Positions 54,582-64,000 of a stretch of DNA of 64,000 nt are shown here, piece after piece (the stretch's first letter is position 1; the number at the start of each line of letters is the position of its first letter). Origin of the DNA: Adiantum capillus-veneris. Taxonomy: Eukaryota; Streptophyta; Polypodiopsida; Polypodiales; Pteridaceae. The position numbers and the translations under genes were made by a program. Location: positions 92,370,842 through 92,434,841 of the forward strand of contig CM043953.1 of NCBI GenBank assembly GCA_014529385.2. Reading direction: 5' to 3'. The notes under the pieces are model-generated. The model saw only the letters and a program-made list of their open reading frames with translations. It was not told the DNA's origin and did no database searches.

Positions 54582-56159
54582 TGTCATAATAATCAATATC
54601 TAATTCTCCTAAATGATTTTCTTATATTAAACTGATCATTTAATGTGGGGAAGGCCAGGGGAGAAAAAGCTAGAATATTGGTTAAGCTAGAAGACCGGCC
54701 ACAGTAGGGATCCAAAGGAGGGAAAATAGGGATCCAAAGGGGGGGCCATCTGCAAAAGAGCCATGTGCAAAAATGGGCTAAAAAGACCCTAAGGTTCAAC
54801 CCATTAAGACTTCCAAAATGCTAAGGTTCCAAAATTCAAAGGTTGTGTCCAAAGGTCAACCCTAGGGAAAATTGGATGCTTTGTGTGTGCCCTAAAAGTC
54901 TTTTCACATCCCTACATGGGAGGGGGCGAGCCCTAAAGGTAGGGGATGAGAGAGAAAGCCACACACACAACACAGGCTCCCTTTACACAAAGGGAATGAG
55001 GGACACATGTCAGCTCCCTAGGCCAGATGCCCACAAGGTGTGCCCAATTTCTATTGGATGACCCTTGAAGTGGACCAATGAAAATTAAGCTAGAGTAAAT
55101 CTAGTTTAATTAATTTAAAAACATTTAATAAAAGAAACCAATGAGAATTAAGTCTTCTAGAAGACTATTGGGCAGTCTCCCAAGGGGTCCAATGAGCATT
55201 CAGGAGCCCCATGGCTTGCCTGATTCCTATTGGCTAGGAGGCAAAGGGGTCCAATGAGAGTTTAGTTTAATTATTTAATTACCTAAAGCTCTCACAAAAT
55301 GGGAAAGGGGGACACATGTCAGAAGGATATCAGTTATGTTGCTTAATTGTAATTGGCTTGACTTGGGGAGGGCCAATGAGGCTTCAGGAAGAGCATTTAG
55401 CAAGAGGGCTCGCCCAAGAGAGAGAGGGGGCTGATTTTTGCAAGGCATTATCACACACACACACTCACACAAGCTCATGTGTGAAGAAAGAGAAGACCAT
55501 CTCTTCCCAAGCTTTAATGGAGAACTCATCACCTACTCCAAGCTTGTGAGATAGAAGCCTACATCAACACTCTCTTGGCATGTGGATGCAAATCCAACCA
55601 AGAGCCAAGCTTCAATGCATGCTCATCTCCTCTACCAAGCTAATTACTAAGCTAAGCTGTGCTACATATGTGAGGAGATGTACATCTTTCTCGTAAGATA
55701 CTCCTTCTTCCTCTCAATCTACTCTCATACCCTGCTAGCTCTCACCATCTTCGAAGGTGTGTGAGGTCTTGGGTCTGAGAACGGGGATAATTCAAGTTGT
55801 GTTTGATTAAGTGTTTTGCTTAGTGCATGAAGCTTCCATCTTCATTGCACTAGCTAGTTTTGAAGGAACACAAAGAATTGTATTGTACAATGTCTCTCTT
55901 GATGGGAGAAACCATAATACAAAGCCTTTTGGAGGGGGGCCCGCTCCATGCAAATCCGGTCCTCAACTGTTGTTAATAGCTTAATTTCTCTCTCTTTTGA
56001 AAGTATTGTTGATGCTATCTAACTAGGTGTTATGCTTTTTGTTGCTCTCTCCACCCAAGCACTCTTGTAATTATCATTAGGAATCTACTCTAATGAAATG
56101 CCCACTATGTTCATGCTAATTTCCGCTACACATAAGTTATTAGGCCATTAAATGTTACA
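54582..56159 (+). repeat. 3' LTR (1578 bp) of the chromovirus-like element
   Basis: A near-identical copy of 47277-48861, followed by the duplicated target ATACC. Confidence 0.96.
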
Positions 56160-56944
56160 ATACCCTTTGAATTGATTTGTTTGAAAGGTAAAAAGTGGAA
56201 GCTAGTGCTGCTTTTGATTTTTGAGTCTTGCTCATGAAAGTGTATCGTCTCTTCCTTGACAACTGGACAACATTACTCCCATCAAGTTTTTTTCCAACAT
56301 TGTCATCATTGGATACATCCTCATATGTAGCATGCTCCCATTCAACATTGTTGTCTGCTTGATGGGCCACTTTAGCAAAGTGATGCTACCCACTTCAACC
56401 ACATCATCAATGCTTGCATTTTCTCTTTCAATACCCACACCCACACAATCATGACCAAGTTCCTGAAAGTTGACATAATCATGTGGAAATTCATATAAGA
56501 TGGTCCTTCATTCATGGTTTGCATCATTGTGTCATCTTTTAAAAGGAACGTCTGATTTCTCCAAGACTCTCGAATCACTGCTTCAAATTTTGGGCTTGTC
56601 ATAGGTATTGCATCTGTAACTAGAGGATCAGAATGATCATGTTCTTCATCACCATTGTAGCTTTCATGTGGATCAATTAAGTTCCCATTTAATATAAAAG
56701 ATTGCAAAAGAAGCTTTGACCATCGAACAACACTCCATAATGAGCCTTGGAGAGATGAAGTATCCATTGTAGGAAAAGGTAGGACCACATCCTTCAAGCA
56801 TTCCTCTACTAGTATGGAGACATTTCCTTGCCCTATCTTTGTACCACCACAAGTGGAATATGGATCTGTTCTACACACACAACCAATACCAACAATTTCA
56901 TTGTCAAGTATCATATGTACTTTCTCCCCAGATTCGAAGTCCAT
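56160..56944 (-). pseudogene. 5' part of the DUF7869-like gene
   Basis: The minus strand has, from 56944, MDFESGEKVHMILDNEIVG, GCVCRTDPYSTCGGTKIGQG, ILVEECLKDVVLPFPTMDTS and LQGSLWSVVRWSKLLLQ. This resembles a small domain found in plant transposon-type proteins (DUF8039-like, tentative). After two frame changes it continues as ADNNVEWEHATYEDVSNDDN, LSRKRRYTFMSKTQ and FYLSNKSIQRV, reaching the insertion point. When the LTR element is skipped, the frame continues into the Cys cluster at 47276, so both parts are one gene. A TTACAG just before the first codon suggests an intron acceptor, so upstream exons may exist among or beyond the satellite array at 57041. Confidence 0.62.
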
Positions 56945-57040
56945 CCTGTAAGTGAAAAAGATTACATTGTTAAATCCATAGTTATAGAAAAATACTCTTC
57001 AAACAAAAAATCATGCTACAACATGAAAAAGGTTTGCATA
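56945..57040. other. boundary between the DUF7869-like exon and the satellite array
   Basis: A short unique stretch, probably intron of the minus-strand gene, directly followed by the first copy of the array core. Confidence 0.4.
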
Positions 57041-58500
57041 GGTTGGACAAGTGGTGAACCTTGGACCAAATCCTCCTTGCTATATTAATGGAAGCAAGGT
57101 TGGAAATTATGGTGGATCTTGAAACCAAAGCATCCTTGCTATATTAGAGCATAGGTTGGGCAAGTGGTGGACCTAGTTGTAATACCCACTGCCACCTATC
57201 AACTACTATAGGACTATGCTTTACAATGTCCAAGTATCCCTTGAGTCTTTTAAGGTTGAACACGTGGTGGACCTTGAAACAAAAATCCCTTTCTATATCA
57301 GAGCATAGCTTGGACAAGTGGTGGACCTAGTTATAATGCTCAATATCCAAGGTGAAATACCTTAGGGCCTTGCTACCTTGCTTGCCAATGTTTACGTAGC
57401 CCCTCATTTCTTTAATAGAAGCAAGGTTGGACAAGTGGTGGACCTTGAAACCAAAGCCTCTTTGCTATATGAGAGCATAGGTTGGACCTAGTTGTAATAC
57501 CCACTGCCACCTATCAACTACTATAGGACTATGCTTTCCAATGTCCAAGTATCCCTTGAGTCTTGCAAGGTTGAACACGTGGTGGACCTTGAAACGAAAA
57601 TCCCCTTTCTATATCAGAGCATAGCTTGGACAAGTGGTGGACCTAGTTATAATGCCCAATATCCAAGGTGAAATACCTTAGGACCTTGCTACCTTGCTTG
57701 CCAATGTTTACGTAGCCCCTCATTTCTTTAATGGAAGCAAGGTTGGACCTTGAAAACAAATCCTCTTTGCTATATGAGAGCATATGTTGGACCTAGTTGT
57801 AATACCCACTGCCACCTATCAACTACTATAGGACTATGTTTTCCAATGTCCAAGTATCCCTTGAGTCTTGCAAGGTTGAACACATGGTGGATTATTGAAA
57901 CCAAAATCCCCTTTCTATATCAGAGCATAGCTTGGACAAGTGGTAGACCTAGTTATAATGCCCCTCCTTTCTTTAATGGAAGCAAGGTTGGAAAAGTGGT
58001 GAATCTTGAAACCCAAACCCTTTGTCTATATATAGAGGATAGCTTGGACAAGTGGTGGGCTTAGTTGTAGTATCCAATGTCCAAGGTCCAAGGTGAACTA
58101 TGTAAAGACCTTACTTCCAAAAACAAAGTCGTACAAGTGGTTCTCCGTGAAACCAAAACCTCCTTAGTGTATTAGAACATAGCTTGGAGAAGTGGTGGAT
58201 CTTGAAACCAAAACCCCCTTACTCTATTAGAGCATAGCTTAGATAAGTGGTGGACCTAGCTGTCATGGAAAATGTTCAATGTGAACTTCTATAGGACCTT
58301 GCTATTAAATGTCTAAGTAGAGCTAGCTTCTTTAATGGAATCAAGGTTGGGAAAGTGGTGCATCTTGAAACCAAAAGCCCTTTATTGTATTAGAGCATAT
58401 CTTGGACAAGTGAGGGACCTAGTTTTAATGTGTGATGTCCAAAAAATTATTACAAGACCTTGCTTTCCAATATTTGAATTGGTCAAGTGGTTAAAACTAA
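57041..58500 (+). repeat. satellite-like array 1, about 315-bp units, core GGTTGGACAAGTGGTGGACC
   Basis: Units are anchored by AACTACTATAGGACTATG at 57201, 57516 and 57821 (spacings 315 and 305) and by CTTGCCAATGTTTACGTAGC at 57381 and 57697. Each unit holds two to three copies of the core with G/C/A variants, always in the plus orientation. Later units (from 58070) decay. Frames reading LDKWW or WTSGGP are translations of the core, not genes. Confidence 0.88.
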
Positions 58501-59819
58501 GTATAAAGTTTGACCATTTTCTTCTCGAATTGCCAAAAAGCTAGTTTTAGACACCCCTAAATGAAAATGGTTTAGGGTGGCCTTAAACAACGTTTTTTCA
58601 AAGACTTGAACAAAAGGGTTGCCGAAGAGTAATACAAATTTATTATGGCTTGAAGTGCCTGAGTATGTGAAAACAAGCCTAGGTTTTCCACGAGGCAAAA
58701 GGTGACAAAAAAGAAGTGTTGTCTCTTATGACATAATAATAACATTGGAAACTTAGGATTGACCATGTGGCCTAAACTTTGGCAAGTGAAGTGGTGGCCA
58801 AGTTCTGTGGCACAGTGTGCACTTGGTCCTATATGTGTTGACCACTTGGCTAAATCTAGGACCATAAGGCCAAACCTTTGGCACCTTAAATATAGTATGG
58901 GACATAATCTAGAACTGCTATAGTAAATTAGTAGTAAGTTAATATGTTAATATTTGTATTATATTTAAGTATATGCTAAATATAATTTATGTTCAAAATT
59001 TCACTAATGAAGAATGTTCCCATTTAGCACTCTAGATGCGGGGTCTTAGGGCAATGCCACACTGGGGTGCATCTGGCGAGGCAGCGCTTCCACGTGAGAA
59101 TTGGGGGTAGCGCTCTTGATGGGGATGTGGAATATAGCGCTCTCATTGGCGGGGCTTGGGAGGCTGATTTTGGGATATTGTTCCCGGCGGGGTTAAGGGG
59201 CGGCGCCCCCGCGGGGCTAGGGGCAGTGCCCATAGATTTTTTAAAAAACAAGTGAATTCCTAATATAGAGTTATGCATGTTTTGCATATTTTCAACCATG
59301 ATTTCTTTGATTTTGGCCGTGTGAATTGGTTAATGTTTTATACTGCTTTTTGTTTTTTAAATCCTATTATAAAACATGGACTTGTAGCATACGTGACATT
59401 CTAATAAACCCTATGAAGATTAAGCACAGAGAGAGCGCACGAGCAACGCACAAAGAGAAAGCAGGCAATCAACAAACACACAGAAAGCGCACACGGATCA
59501 CACACAATTGGAGTATATGCGCGCGTAGAGGAGCAAACCCGCCATCGTACACAACGCACAGGTGGAGCGCACAGGATTGACAGTTCGTGCACAAGATAAA
59601 GAAACAGCATCGTACGCAACGCTTTCCAGAAGGGTAAAATCGGGCATAGCTTATTCTCAGGAGACATTGCACACCTCACGAATAGAGAAAAAATAGGTAT
59701 TTCTCTCTCTCACACTCTCTGTCTTTCTCCATATAGAGAAGATGGTTCTCGGTAACTCTTTCTTGCACACACACTCTCTCGTCGAAAGACAGAGATACAT
59801 AGTTTAAAAGTATTTCCGC
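58501..59819. other. unique segment between arrays, with a G/C-rich island
   Basis: No convincing gene. 59050-59245 is a sharply bounded G/C-rich island (GGCGGGGCTTGG, GGGGCGGCGCCCCCGCGGGG) in otherwise A/T-rich DNA, and the short frames across it have no recognisable domain. 59420-59560 is rich in GCGCACA/AACGCACA words. A degenerate core (AAGTGAAGTGGTGGCC) is seen near 58787. Confidence 0.45.
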
Positions 59820-60130
59820 GCACATAAACATATTCCCACACATCGTCTTCCCTCTTACACATACATAACCACAGTGAAATCTGTTATCTTGCTTTCTCTC
59901 TCTTGAAAATACATGCACATATTCCCACACATCGTCTTCCTCTCTTCCACATACATAAACACAGTGAAATCTGTTATCTTGTTGTCTCTCTCTTGAAAAT
60001 ACGTGCACATATTCCCATACATCGTCTTCCTCTCTTCCACATACATAAACACAGTGAAATCTGTTATCTTTCTCTCTCTCCCTCTCTATCTATCTATCTC
60101 TGTATCTTGCTATCTCTCTCTTGAAAATAC
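59820..60130. repeat. 90-bp tandem triplication
   Basis: TATTCCCACACATCGTCTTC-anchored units start at about 59831, 59920 and 60010 (spacings 89 and 90), each ending in a CTCTCTCTTGAAAATAC block. The last copy is followed by CT/TATC-rich slippage. About 95% similar by eye. Confidence 0.9.
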
Positions 60131-60600
60131 ATGCTCATGTATGTGTGCGTCTGTGTTATCTATGTGTATGTATGTATATTTGTGTTATTTCATTGTAATA
60201 CTCATACATAATGAAGATACACAATTACACTTAATTACGATATGCACACATAGTATATATACATACATAAATATCACAAATAACTAACACATTGTAATAC
60301 TAGTAAACTTGAATGGAAGACTTACTTGCGTGATCTGTTAAATTCGATTCTTGTAGCGAGTTCTAGATGTATGCTGAGCTGATTTTTCTCTAATCCATTT
60401 GTAGATATGATTGTAACTTTTGTTTCTCAACAAAAGTAGTGTTGTTTAGTGATACACCTAATGGACATAAATGGTTGAAACTAGGACATGTAGACCAAAA
60501 ATACGTGTATTTCTTTGGATGAATATATACACTTTTTGGTGACCCTTACCACAAGTGATTGACCTTGAGACCAGTGGACTATAAGGACCTCCAAACAATA
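60131..60600. other. unique A/T-rich sequence; nothing recognised
   Basis: TATG/TACATA-rich words at 60150-60290, then ordinary sequence. No gene. Confidence 0.5.
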
Positions 60601-63600
60601 CCTTGTACACTCAATCCTTCTTGGTATCGAGGTTGGACAAGTGGTGGAACTTGTTCAAATTCTCTAACCACTCTCTCTAACATGGTGAAATAATTTAGGT
60701 GTGATAAATTCATATCTATGAAAACTAATATCAGTTTAGGCTTGTTAATTTGAATTTGTTTGAATTTATGTACAATATAATGATTTGAGGTTTGCATATT
60801 TGAATTTAGGTGGGATAATCATATCTTTTTGTGGTAAACTTGAATTTAAAATCAATTTCACGTGGAGTATTTTAAATTTAAGTGGTAAAATTTAAATTTT
60901 ATAAAAAAGTTTGAATTTTAAAATTTGGGCGGGATATTTTAAAATTTAGGCGGGATATTTAAAATTTGGGAGGGATATTCAAAATTTAGGCGATAAGATT
61001 TTGAATTTTAAATTTAGGCGGGAAGGTTTTGAATTTATAGCAAGATCTCCCTTACATAAGAAAGTATAGGTTGGACAAGTGGTGGACCTTAAAGCTAGAG
61101 AATCCATGCTACTGGACATGATAGGTAGGGAATCTAGTTGAATATTGTATGTATAATATATATGTAATAGATCTATCTTGGACAAGTGGTGGACCTTGGA
61201 ACAAAACCCCATGTAAAACATATCATGCACATTCCAAGTGGTGAGAAAAAATATCATTTAAGATATAGCCTGATAGGTTGGACAAGTGGTGGACCTTAAC
61301 ACCCAAACCTTCTTAATATAACGACATAGAGTGGAAAAGTGGTGAATCTTGAGACCAAACCACTCTTGCTACTAAGGATAATAGGTTGGACAAGTGTGGA
61401 CCTTGAATGTAAACCCCCCATGTACAAAATACGTGGGTTTAAAGTATTTCAATGGAACCTAGCATCTTAAGACATGGTGCAGCTTGATTCTCTTCATGTT
61501 TCAATGGAGTTTATCTTGAACAAATGGTGGAGCGGAAAAGTGACATGGAGTGACAAAGTGGTGAATCCTGAGAGTAGACCACTCATGTTACTAGTGAAAA
61601 TAGGTTGGACAAGTGGTGGACCTTGAATGTAAAATCCCCATGTACAAAATAACGTGGGTTTAAGGTAGTTCGATGGAGACTAGCATCTTGGAGACATGGT
61701 GCAGCTTGATTCTCTTCATGTTTCAATGGAGTTTATCTTGAACAAATGGTGGAGCATCCAGCTTCTCTCCATGTTTCAATGGACCCTGGCTTGGACAAGT
61801 GGTGGACCTTTGCTTCTCTCTATGTTTCAATAGAGTTAGCTTGGACAAATGGTGGACCTTGGAACCAAACCCCCATGTAAAACCTATCATGGTCACTCCA
61901 AGTGGTGAGAAAGAATAACCCTTAAGATATAGCCTTATAGGTTGGACAAGTGGTGGACGTTAACAACTAGATAGTCTTAATATAATGACATAGAGTGAAA
62001 AAGTGGTGAATCTTAAGACCAAACCACTCATGCTACTAGCGTTAATAGGTTGGACAAGTGGTGGACCTTGAATGTAAACCCCCCATGTACAAAATATCGC
62101 AGGTTCAAGGTATTTCAATGAAGCCTACCATCTTGGAGACATGGTGCAGCTTGCTACTCTTCATGTTTCAATGGATCCTATCTTGGATAAATGGTGGATC
62201 ATCCTTCTCTCCATGTTTGAATGAACCTTAGCTTGGAGAAGTGGTGGACCTTTGCTTCTCTCTATGTTTCAATAGAGTTAGCGTGGATAAGTGCTGGACC
62301 TTGGAACCAAACCCCCATGTAAAACCTATCATGTTCATTCCAAGTGGTGAGAAAGAATACCCTTTAAGATATAGCGTTATAGGTTGGACAAGTGGTGGAC
62401 CTTACCACCCATATCTTCTTAATATAATGACATAGAGTGGAAGAGTGGTGAATCTTGAGAGCAGACCACTCATGCTACTAGTTATAATAGGTTGGACAAG
62501 TGTTGGACCTTGAATGTAAACCCCACATGTACCCAATATCGTGGGTTTAAGGTATTTAAATGGAGGCTAGCATCTTGGAGACATGGTGCAGCTTGCTTCT
62601 CTTTATGTTTCAATGGAGTCTATCTTAGACAAATGGTGGAGGATCCTTCTCTCCATGTTTCAATAAACTCTAGCTTGGACAAGTGGTGGACCTTTTCTTA
62701 TCTCTATGTTTCAATAGAGTTATCTTGGACAAGTGGTGGACCTTGGAACCAAACCCCCATGTAAATCCTATCATGGTCACTCCAAGAGGCGAGAAAGAAT
62801 ACCCTTTAAGATATAGCCTTATAGGTTGGACAAGTGGTCGACCTTAAAACCCAGATCTTCTTAATATAATGACATAGAGTGGAAAAGTGGTGAATCTTGA
62901 GACCAAACCACTCATGCTACTAAAGATAATATGTTGGACAAGTGTTGGACCTTGAATGTAAACCCGCCATGTGCGAAATATCGTGGATTTAAGGTATTTC
63001 AATGGATCCTAGCATCTTAAGACATGGTGCAGCTTGCTTCTCTTCATGTTTTAATGGAGCCTATCTTGGACAAATGGTGTAGCATCCTTCTCTCCATGTT
63101 TCAATAAACCCTAGCTTGGACAAGTGGTGGACCTTTGCTTCTCTGTATGTTTCAATAGAGTTAGCTTGGACAAGTGTGGACCTTGGAACCAAACCCCCAT
63201 GTAAAACATATCATGGTCATTCCAAGTGGTGAGAAAGAATACCGTTAAAATATAGCCTTAGAGGTTGGACAAGTGGTCGACCTTAAAACCCAGATCTTCT
63301 TAATATAATGACATAGAGTGAAAAAGTGGTGAATGTTGAGATCAAACCACTCATGGTACTGAGGATAATAGGTTGGACAAGTGGTGGACCTTGAATGTAA
63401 ACCCGGCATGTACGAAATATCGTGGGTTCAAGGTATTTCAATGGAGCCTAGCATCTTGGAGACATGGTGCAGCATGCTTCTCTTCACGTTTCGAAGGAGC
63501 CTATCTTGGATAAATGGTGGAGCATCCTTCTCTCCATGTTTCAATGGACCCGAGCTTCGACAAGTGGTGGACCTTTGCTTCGCTCTATATTTCAATAGAG

Positions 63601-64000
63601 TTAGCTTGTACAAGTGGTGGACCTTGGAATCAAACCCCCATGTAAAACCTATCATGGTAACTCCAAGTGGTGAGAAAGAATAATGTTTAAGATATAGGCT
63701 TATAGGTTGGAGAAGTAGTCGACCTTAACATCGAGATCTTGTTAACGTAATGACATAGAGTGGAAAAGTGGTGAATCTTGAGACCAAACCACTCAAGCTA
63801 CTAGAGATAATAGTTTGGACAAGTGTGGGACCTTGAATGTAAACCCCCCATGTAAGAAATATCGTGGGATTAAGGTTTTTCAATGGATCCTAGAGTCTTG
63901 GAGACATGGTGCAGCTTGCTTCTCTTCATGTTTCAATGGAGCCTATCTTGGACAAGTGCTGGACCTCTGCTTCTCTCTATGTTTCAATAGAGTTAGCTTG
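60601..64000 (+). repeat. satellite-like array 2, 442-bp higher-order units with the same core
   Basis: Isolated cores occur at 60632, 61070 and 61170. From about 61266 a higher-order unit repeats to the window end. Anchors CCACTCA lie at 61579, 62024, 62466, 62908, 63347 and 63789, so spacings are 445, 442, 442, 439 and 442. Each unit contains four to six copies of a TTGGACAAGTGGTGGACCTT-type core plus shared blocks (CATGGTGCAGCTTG, CTCTCCATGTTTCAAT, CCAAGTGGTGAGAAAGAATA). Divergence between units is modest. The array runs off the right edge. Confidence 0.93.
60925..61035 (+). repeat. short array of GGCGGGA motifs in TTTAAAATTT context
   Basis: Five to six units of about 18-22 bases (TTGGGCGGGATATTTTAAAA, TTTAGGCGGGATATTTAAAA, then GGGAGGGATATTC, GGCGATAAG, GGCGGGAAGG). 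The GGCGGGA heptamer is the core of E2F-type sites, but here it may be only a minisatellite. Confidence 0.75.

Larger units (their letters stand above)
47277..56159 (+). mobile_element. complete Ty3/Gypsy chromovirus-like LTR retrotransposon (8.9 kb)
   Basis: Two LTRs (47277-48861 and 54582-56159) with TGTCATAAT...TTACA ends, tRNA-iMet primer site, gag, protease, RT, RNase H, integrase and a chromodomain-like tail, then a polypurine tract (AAGAGAGAGGTAA ending 54581). Perfect target duplication ATACC at 47272-47276 and 56160-56164. The pol order is Ty3/Gypsy and the tail suggests the chromovirus branch. LTRs differ at about 20 sites by eye (roughly 1.4%), yet the coding frame has nine internal stops. 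It inserted into the DUF7869-like gene. Confidence 0.95.

Noticed and set aside
47538-55549. Duplicate short ORFs at 47538-48250 and 54843-55549
   Set aside because: They are the same LTR read twice.
57750-63683. Frames with repeated LDKWWTL / WTSGGP peptides
   Set aside because: They are the translated satellite core in different frames. Stops and shifts fall at random, and no start context is conserved.
3999-64000. tRNA, rRNA and snRNA genes
   Set aside because: No cloverleaf box A/box B arrangement or rRNA signature was seen by eye. TGGTATCAGAGC occurrences are primer sites complementary to tRNA-iMet, not tRNA genes. A tRNAscan run would settle it.
57041-64000. CRISPR-like array
   Set aside because: Spacing of the core is irregular within units, spacers are themselves repeated, and the context is a plant nuclear genome.

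Overview
The window looks like a repeat-dominated nuclear region of a land plant, most likely a seed-free plant such as a fern (inference). The evidence is plant-type CACTA transposase domains (Tnp2, DUF4218 and DUF4216 types), LTR retrotransposons primed by initiator tRNA-Met, many long (GA)n/(CT)n tracts, and one intronless SUPERMAN-like C2H2 zinc finger gene with an EAR repressor motif. There are no bacterial operons, no rRNA or tRNA genes that I can see, and no CRISPR array.

Layout. 1-7043: two nested LTR elements on the minus strand. Element B (gag, leader, PBS, 590-bp LTR) cuts element A (gag, protease, start of RT, PBS, 171-bp LTR) inside its RT codons. 7044-10100: gene-bearing interval with the zinc finger gene at 8095-8892. 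10233-11390: one HSP70-family (HSPA12-like) exon followed by a 500-base CT tract. 11574-17005: a LINE (ORF1, ORF2 with endonuclease, RT and a terminal zinc motif) lying between two related CT-rich blocks. 17556-25309: a degenerate CACTA transposon, split by a gag-only Copia-like LTR element (21670-24484, target duplication GAGGT). 25825-34349: an LTR element with no recognisable coding capacity (target duplication CTACT), itself carrying a nested gag-protease-only LTR element (26512-32192). 34355-38300: mononucleotide and GA tracts, a possible solo LTR, a tandem duplication and a 1.8-kb TTTA-rich degenerate array. 38545-40662: a second, internally deleted copy of the same CACTA family on the minus strand. 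41544-42493: a DUF4216-type exon pair from a different CACTA family. 43013-44332: a TIR-bounded non-coding element.

44756-56944 holds a decayed minus-strand gene that resembles the DUF7869 group of transposon-like proteins. It is split by a complete Ty3/Gypsy chromovirus-like element (47277-56159, LTRs of 1585 and 1578 bp, target duplication ATACC). 57041-64000 is mostly two related satellite-like arrays (units of about 315 bp and 442 bp) that share the 20-base core TTGGACAAGTGGTGGACCTT, separated by a unique segment with a 90-bp triplication.

Only the zinc finger gene looks like an intact host gene. The rest is a record of nested insertions. The most notable pattern is that several retroelement frames stay open for kilobases without a frameshift but are broken by many point-mutation stop codons. 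In the Gypsy element at 47277-56159 nine in-frame stops coexist with LTRs that differ at only about 20 sites, which suggests trans-mobilisation of an already defective copy or a C-to-T-type process.
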